DNA from: Uloborus plumipes
Taxonomy: Eukaryota > Arthropoda > Arachnida > Araneae > Uloboridae
Assembly (NCBI GenBank): GCA_038373865.1
Contig: JAXGGA010000039.1
Span: 353,263-417,262, forward strand
Direction of reading: 5' to 3'
DNA: 64,000 nucleotides
Shown here: piece by piece, positions 59,327-64,000 of the stretch
Layout: the number at the start of each line of letters is the position of its first letter
Numbering within the stretch: position 1 is the first letter of the stretch
The notes under the pieces: generated by a model
Seen by the model: the letters and a program-made list of their open reading frames with translations, nothing else
What the model was told of the DNA's origin: nothing
The model's database searches: none
Program-made: the position numbers and the translations under genes

Positions 59327-59776
59327 CCTTAAATATTGGGGATATCAGTTTTAACTATGTTTTAAATTATTTTATGAGGTAAATTATTGAGGATTATAGG
59401 ATGAGATATTCTATTAATTTGTTAAAGTCAATTCTTTGGAAATTAACTTCTGTTGGAGAGAAACTTCCTTTTTTTTTTTGAGTAACATGTTTGGTAGGGT
59501 GTATTTTAGACATGAATCAGTTGAACCTTCTAGCTAAACTAACCACTTTAATTAATTTTTTAACATCACTACACCACAGTTAGGAGCTGATGCGGTATCT
59601 CTCACATGTTGTAGAGAATTTTTTCGTCCCATTTTGTACAGGCTGTTGGTGAGATTTTACTAACTTGCAGTTGAACATTTGTGGGAATGGGGGGGATACT
59701 CACCTTGTGGCGGTTTCAATTTTTGGTTTGATGTTTAATGTCCGTGGTGTTGATGTTGTGTTTTGAAAAAAAAAAA
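59327..59776. other. Segment between the direct repeats
   Basis: Nothing recognised before the minisatellite. If the flanking repeats are LTRs, this is the internal region, yet no primer binding site could be matched at its start. Confidence 0.4.
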
Positions 59777-60218
59777 TTTTGTCACATATACAAAAAATAT
59801 TGTTTGTCACATATACAAAAAATATTGTTTGTCATTTATACAAAAAAAATTTTGTTTGTCACATATTCAAAAAAAATTTTGTTTGTCATATATACAAAAA
59901 AAATTTTGTTTGTCACACATACAAAAAAATATTGTTTGTCACATATACAAAAAAAATTTTGTTTGTCACATATACAAAAAATATTGTTTGTCACATATAC
60001 AAAAAATTTTGTTTGTCACATATACAAAAAAATATTGTTTGTCACATATACAAAAAAAATTTTGTTTGTCACATATTCAAAAAAATTTTGTTTGTCATAT
60101 ATACAAAAAATTTTGTTTGTCATATATACAAAAAAATTTTGTTTGTCAAATATGCAAAAAAAAATTTTGTTTTTCACATATACAAAAAAAAATAATTTTG
60201 TTTTTCACTATATATTTA
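59777..60218. repeat. Minisatellite, 17 units of 24-30 bp
   Basis: The unit is TTTTGTTTGTCACATATACA plus a run of five to nine A. About 17 copies lie head to tail. Variants in the core (CATATTC, CATATATAC, CACACATAC) mark individual units. The pair CATATTC then CATATATAC appears at 59857-59896 and again at 60069-60105, eight units apart. All three plus-strand frames stay open because the unit lacks stops in most phases, so the frames here are artefacts. Confidence 0.95.
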
Positions 60219-60352
60219 TACATTGAAGTTTAAAAGTTTACTATGTTGCAGAATTGGCTCTAATGATAGTAGTTTGCTAATCTCAACACCGCATGGACTG
60301 GTTAGTTTTCTTTTTTTTTTCCTTTTTTTTTCTTCTTGTACCACCGGAAGAA
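60219..60352. other. Pyrimidine-rich spacer before repeat copy 2
   Basis: A T- and C-rich tract (60305-60335), then CCACCGGAAGAA directly before the second repeat. The purine run GGAAGAA could be a weak polypurine tract under the LTR reading. Confidence 0.35.
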
Positions 60353-61388
60353 TGTGGTGGGTACATGACTTAATGAAAGGTCAGTGAACAACCTACAAAA
60401 ATCGCTAAGTGTGGCGCTTCTCCCCCCCCCCAATTTGACGAAGAAAACGATAGATGGAATCGCCTGAATCACCTGCGACGCAAAGAAAGGAGTAATCTTT
60501 TGGGATAGCTGAGCGAAAACTGGAAGTATTTGACGCACCCCCAATTTATGATTGCAGAAGAATGCAAGCTCCTCCCACGCGAGAAACATCTGTGGAAGAA
60601 AACAGTTACGGTTGCAAAGAAAAGTCCCCAGGGGTGAAGGAGGAATCAAAAAAGGAGGGGAAAAGAAGCTAAAAAATTGGAGTTTGGCATCTGGCAAGGG
60701 GTGTGAGGGAGAGAAATGAAGTGAAAAGAACGACACACAAGAGTGGATATAAAAAGCATCGTCACCGGAGATTGGGGGGATTTTGATTTTGGAAGTTTTG
60801 ATATGTGTTAAGATCTGTATGAGTTGAATATTGGGGCCGGTTTTGAGCGTCTCTGAATATTAGAATTTTGAGCGCCAATTCCGGTACTCAATAATCTGGT
60901 GTGATAGAAGACATGAACCAGACAACAAAATAATGTGACCTGGATGAAGGAGGCAAAAACCCTACATGTAATCAATGGATACCAGAATAAATATGTTCGA
61001 CCCCACTAGGTGAGTTTGTTTTTTTTTTAAGATGTGTTAGTCTTGCATTTTCTGAAAGCCGCTCTTTTGGGCATTTCACTCCAATGCAATGTACTTGTTT
61101 TTTTTTTGTGTCGTGTTTAATTGCGGAATGTCAAGTGAGCAATTTTTACTGTTTGATAAATTAACTTTATAATGTGTTTTCATTTAGTCTTGTAATAATG
61201 TTTTGTGGTTTTTTTTAAGCACTAACGATCACGCGGCCTAATTTATTCCTTTTTTCAAAATTTGTTACGTTTTTTGCTCACTGCATTCCAGATGAGGTTG
61301 TTTTTTTATGAATTGGAGCAATGCTCGAAGCGAGTTTTTAATTTTCAGCAGAATATTTATCTTTTTCTTACAGCAGAAATAAAGCATA
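60353..61388 (+). repeat. 1.05 kb direct repeat, copy 2
   Basis: Second copy of 58272-59326, 2081 bp downstream. Shorter T tracts account for most of the length difference. Its right boundary coincides with the start of the large palindrome. The minus-strand frame is extended here (60302-60736) because it runs into upstream sequence, which argues against a real protein. Confidence 0.75.
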
Positions 61389-64000
61389 TGAGCGATTCCA
61401 TACCAAATCAACGAATGGGGGTCGCACGACCGATTCGGATTTTTTTTTTAATTTGGTACACAGATTGATGGTATAGAGGTATGAAAAAGCCCAAAAGGAA
61501 AGTTACCTGCTCCACTTATTTTCTGAGATACAGGCCCTCAAAGTTTGTCCGCCACGTCAAAATACTAAAAAAGGGATGTTATTTAATCATTTTTTATAAA
61601 AAATCGTACTCATGCAAAATAAAAGTGTTAGGTATCTATGGAAACTAGTTACTCCAGGCATTCTGAAAAAAAATACTAGAACGTTCATAATGAAAATTGC
61701 CAAGGTACAGGGCTCTTTGAAGTTGTCACCACAAAAACTTGATTTTGCAGATTTTGCTAAAATTGAGGCATTTATTACAAAAAAAGGCAAACAAAACCAA
61801 AGGTTTTCTCACTTTCTGGTAGTGTACAGGTCCTCCCTGTAAATTGCTACGCAATAATTTTTTTGGGTTTCTCACTCCTTCTTGGAAATATTTTAGCTTA
61901 AAAATAAGCCATAAGGCAAAAAATGCGTTTTTGGCCATCTTGGCAGCCATTTTTCTCATAAAGGGGGTGCAGTAGAAACTTTATTTTTTTTTAAACAAGC
62001 CACTGATATGTTAGCTATTCACAGGAAAAGATTTTACTTTTGGTTATTTCTCCCATTAAGAGATATCCTGCTGACAGTATATGCATGTTTTTCGCGACGA
62101 CCATATGCTTTTGTTCCCCTTCTCATGGACTTAAAATTAATTAAACCAAAAAATAGTTATGTATTTATTATTAGCTGTATTATCTACTTAATATGTCATG
62201 AAATTTAATTTATTAAATCATTGAACAATAAATTAGATAATTGATGAAAAAAAGAAAAAGTATTTCTCTGATGCCTGAGCATTATGCATTCATAATTATA
62301 AAGCACTAAATACTTTCTTGACAAATTAATTAACATAAATGAGCTCTAAATAGTTATATTATAAGCAATACCCAATCTTGTGATTGGGATACTCCTGTTT
62401 TTAATTGAAGAATTTCTTGAATATCACATGAATATCAGGAAAATAAATGAGGTATTTTCGTTTGATGTAGGATACTTTATGACAAATTTCATTTGATGGG
62501 CTACTAACTGAGCATGGTGATAAAGAGCTATTAATTTCAGCATCGAATTCCATTTTACCTTATTAACAGTTAAATATTTATAAAATAATTAAATAAATAA
62601 TTTAATATAAAGCCATGCTTGAAGAATTAAAATTAGTGCAACTAATTTATTCCCATACTGATCTTTACAAAACTGACATGTGTTGAGCACTGATAAGAAC
62701 TGACAAGAATAAGTTTACTCACTAAAATACTAGTTCACAGATACTATAAAGCGTACATTCTATTTTCTACAAAATAATACTGCAACAAAGAACAAGGGTA
62801 TAAAGGGGTAGGTACTAAAGAATTTCTTGAAAAATCAATTAAAATAAAGGAGCTTCGAATATTTATCTCATAGGCAATACCCAATCTTGTGATTGGATGT
62901 TCCTAATTGATGGCTATAAACAGGAGGATACCCTTGTTCTTTGTTGCAGTATTATTTTGTGGAAAATAGAATGTATGCTTTATAGTATCTGTGAACTAAT
63001 ATTTTAGTGAGTAAACTTTTTCTTGTCAGTTCTTATCAGTGCTCAACGCATGTCAATTTTGTAAAGATCAGTATGGGAATAAGTTAGTTGCACTAATTTT
63101 AATTCTTCAAGCATGGCTTTATATTAAATTATTTATTTAATTATTTTGTAAATACTTAACTGTTAATAAGGTAAAATGGAATTTGATGCTGGAATTAATA
63201 GCTCTTTATCACCATGCTCAGTTAGTAGCCCATCAAATGAAATTTGTCATAAAATATCCTACATCAAACGAAAAGACCTCATTTATTTTCCTGATATTCA
63301 TGTGATATTCAAGAAATTCTTCAATTAAAAACAGGAGATCACCCAATCACAAGATTGGGTATTGCTTATAATATAAATATTTAGAGCTCCTTTATGTTAA
63401 TTAATTTCTCAAGAAAGTATTTAGTGCTTTATAATTATGAATGCATAATGCTCAGGCATCAGAGAAATACTTTTTCTTTTTTTCATCAATTATCTAATTT
63501 ATTGTTCAATGATTTAATAAATTAAATTTCATGACATATTGGGTAGATAATACAGCTAATAATAAATATATCATTATTTTTTGGTTTAATTAATTTTAAG
63601 TCCATGAGAGGGGGAACAAAAGCATATGGTCGTCGCGAAAAACATGCATATACTCTCAGTAGGATATCTCTTAATGGGAGAAATAACCAAAAGTAAACTC
63701 TTTTCCTGTGAATAGCTATCATATCAGTGGCTTGTTTAAAAAAACAATTAAAGTTTCTACTGCTCCCCCTTTATGAGAAAAATGGCTGCCAAGATGGCCA
63801 AAAACGCATTTTTTGCCTTATGGCTTATTTTTAAGCTAAAATATTTCCAAGAAGGAGTGAGAAACCCAAAAAAATTATTGCGTAGCAATTTACAGGGAGG
63901 ACCTGTACACTACCAGAAAGTGAGAAAACCTTTGGTTTTGTTTGCCTTTTTTTGTAATAAATGCCTGAATTTTAGCAAAATCTGCAAAATCAAGTTTTGT
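61389..64000. mobile_element. Large palindrome, left part of an element that leaves the window
   Basis: From 61731 to 62801 the sequence is complementary, in reverse, to 62930-64000, with a loop of about 128 bp. Examples: AACAAAGAACAAGGGTAT (62783) against ATACCCTTGTTCTTTGTTG (62930), and GATATTCAAGAAATTCTTCA (63305) against its complement (62406). The left outer portion, with GCGATTCCATACCAAATCAA at 61392, should have its mirror beyond 64000, to about 64342. A segment containing GCAATACCCAATCTTGTGAT occurs in each arm and again in the loop. The two 66-codon frames are mirror images, not genes. Confidence 0.85.

Noticed and set aside
59777..60218. CRISPR-like array
   Set aside because: There are no unique spacers between repeats. 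It is a simple minisatellite in eukaryotic DNA.
59738..60233. Three overlapping plus-strand frames of 138-162 codons
   Set aside because: They are phase translations of the minisatellite. All three frames are open because the unit lacks stops.
61262..61468. 68-codon frame at the end of repeat copy 2
   Set aside because: The frame crosses the junction between the repeat and the palindrome and has no family features.

Overview
The window looks like non-coding DNA from a metazoan nuclear genome, most likely an arthropod and possibly a chelicerate. That assignment is an inference. It rests on very AT-rich sequence with long homopolymer and AAT tracts, no long open frame apart from transposase, and a dense mix of DNA transposons and small retroposons. 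The one intact transposase has an N-terminal helix-turn-helix of the type common in arthropods. I found no convincing host gene, rRNA or functional tRNA. One weak candidate exon is noted near 33.8 kb.

Layout. 0-10 kb: small hairpins, a 1.5 kb near-perfect palindrome (3911-5438), a pogo-type MITE (7103-7281), a 400 bp tandem duplication (7562-8362) and a hAT MITE with an 8 bp target duplication (8454-9189). 10-25 kb: two arrays of ACTGTAAAA palindromes, a very short retroposon, an AAT microsatellite, a Harbinger-type MITE nested in another inverted-repeat element (18043-18612), a 237 bp MITE, and a truncated second copy of the first palindrome whose tip is deleted. 25-37 kb: decayed LINE ORF2 (RNase H-like and C-terminal finger), a TA-flanked element full of subterminal repeats (27424-29127), a TTAA-flanked MITE and a hAT relic.

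37.6-43.0 kb is the showpiece, a nested stack. A 1.6 kb foldback element is interrupted by a pogo/Tigger-like transposon. That transposon is in turn interrupted by a 50 bp retroposon and by an apparently intact 1503 bp mariner-like transposon with a 358-residue DD41D transposase. Target duplications at each level give the relative order of insertion.

43-64 kb: a LINE 3' end carrying a tRNA-derived SINE (13 bp target duplication), another 1.57 kb palindrome (46950-48514), a second TTAA MITE, a decayed pogo-like transposon with a zinc-finger tail (52695-54550), a second full hAT element (55175-55921), a second Harbinger MITE, a pair of about 1.05 kb direct repeats flanking a 17-copy minisatellite, and a palindrome of at least 2.3 kb that runs off the right edge.

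These parts do not form one pathway. The recurring themes are pogo-like families sharing a TA target, G-rich termini and repeated subterminal motifs, and long hairpins with several unrelated terminal sequences. All coordinates and identities come from reading by eye.
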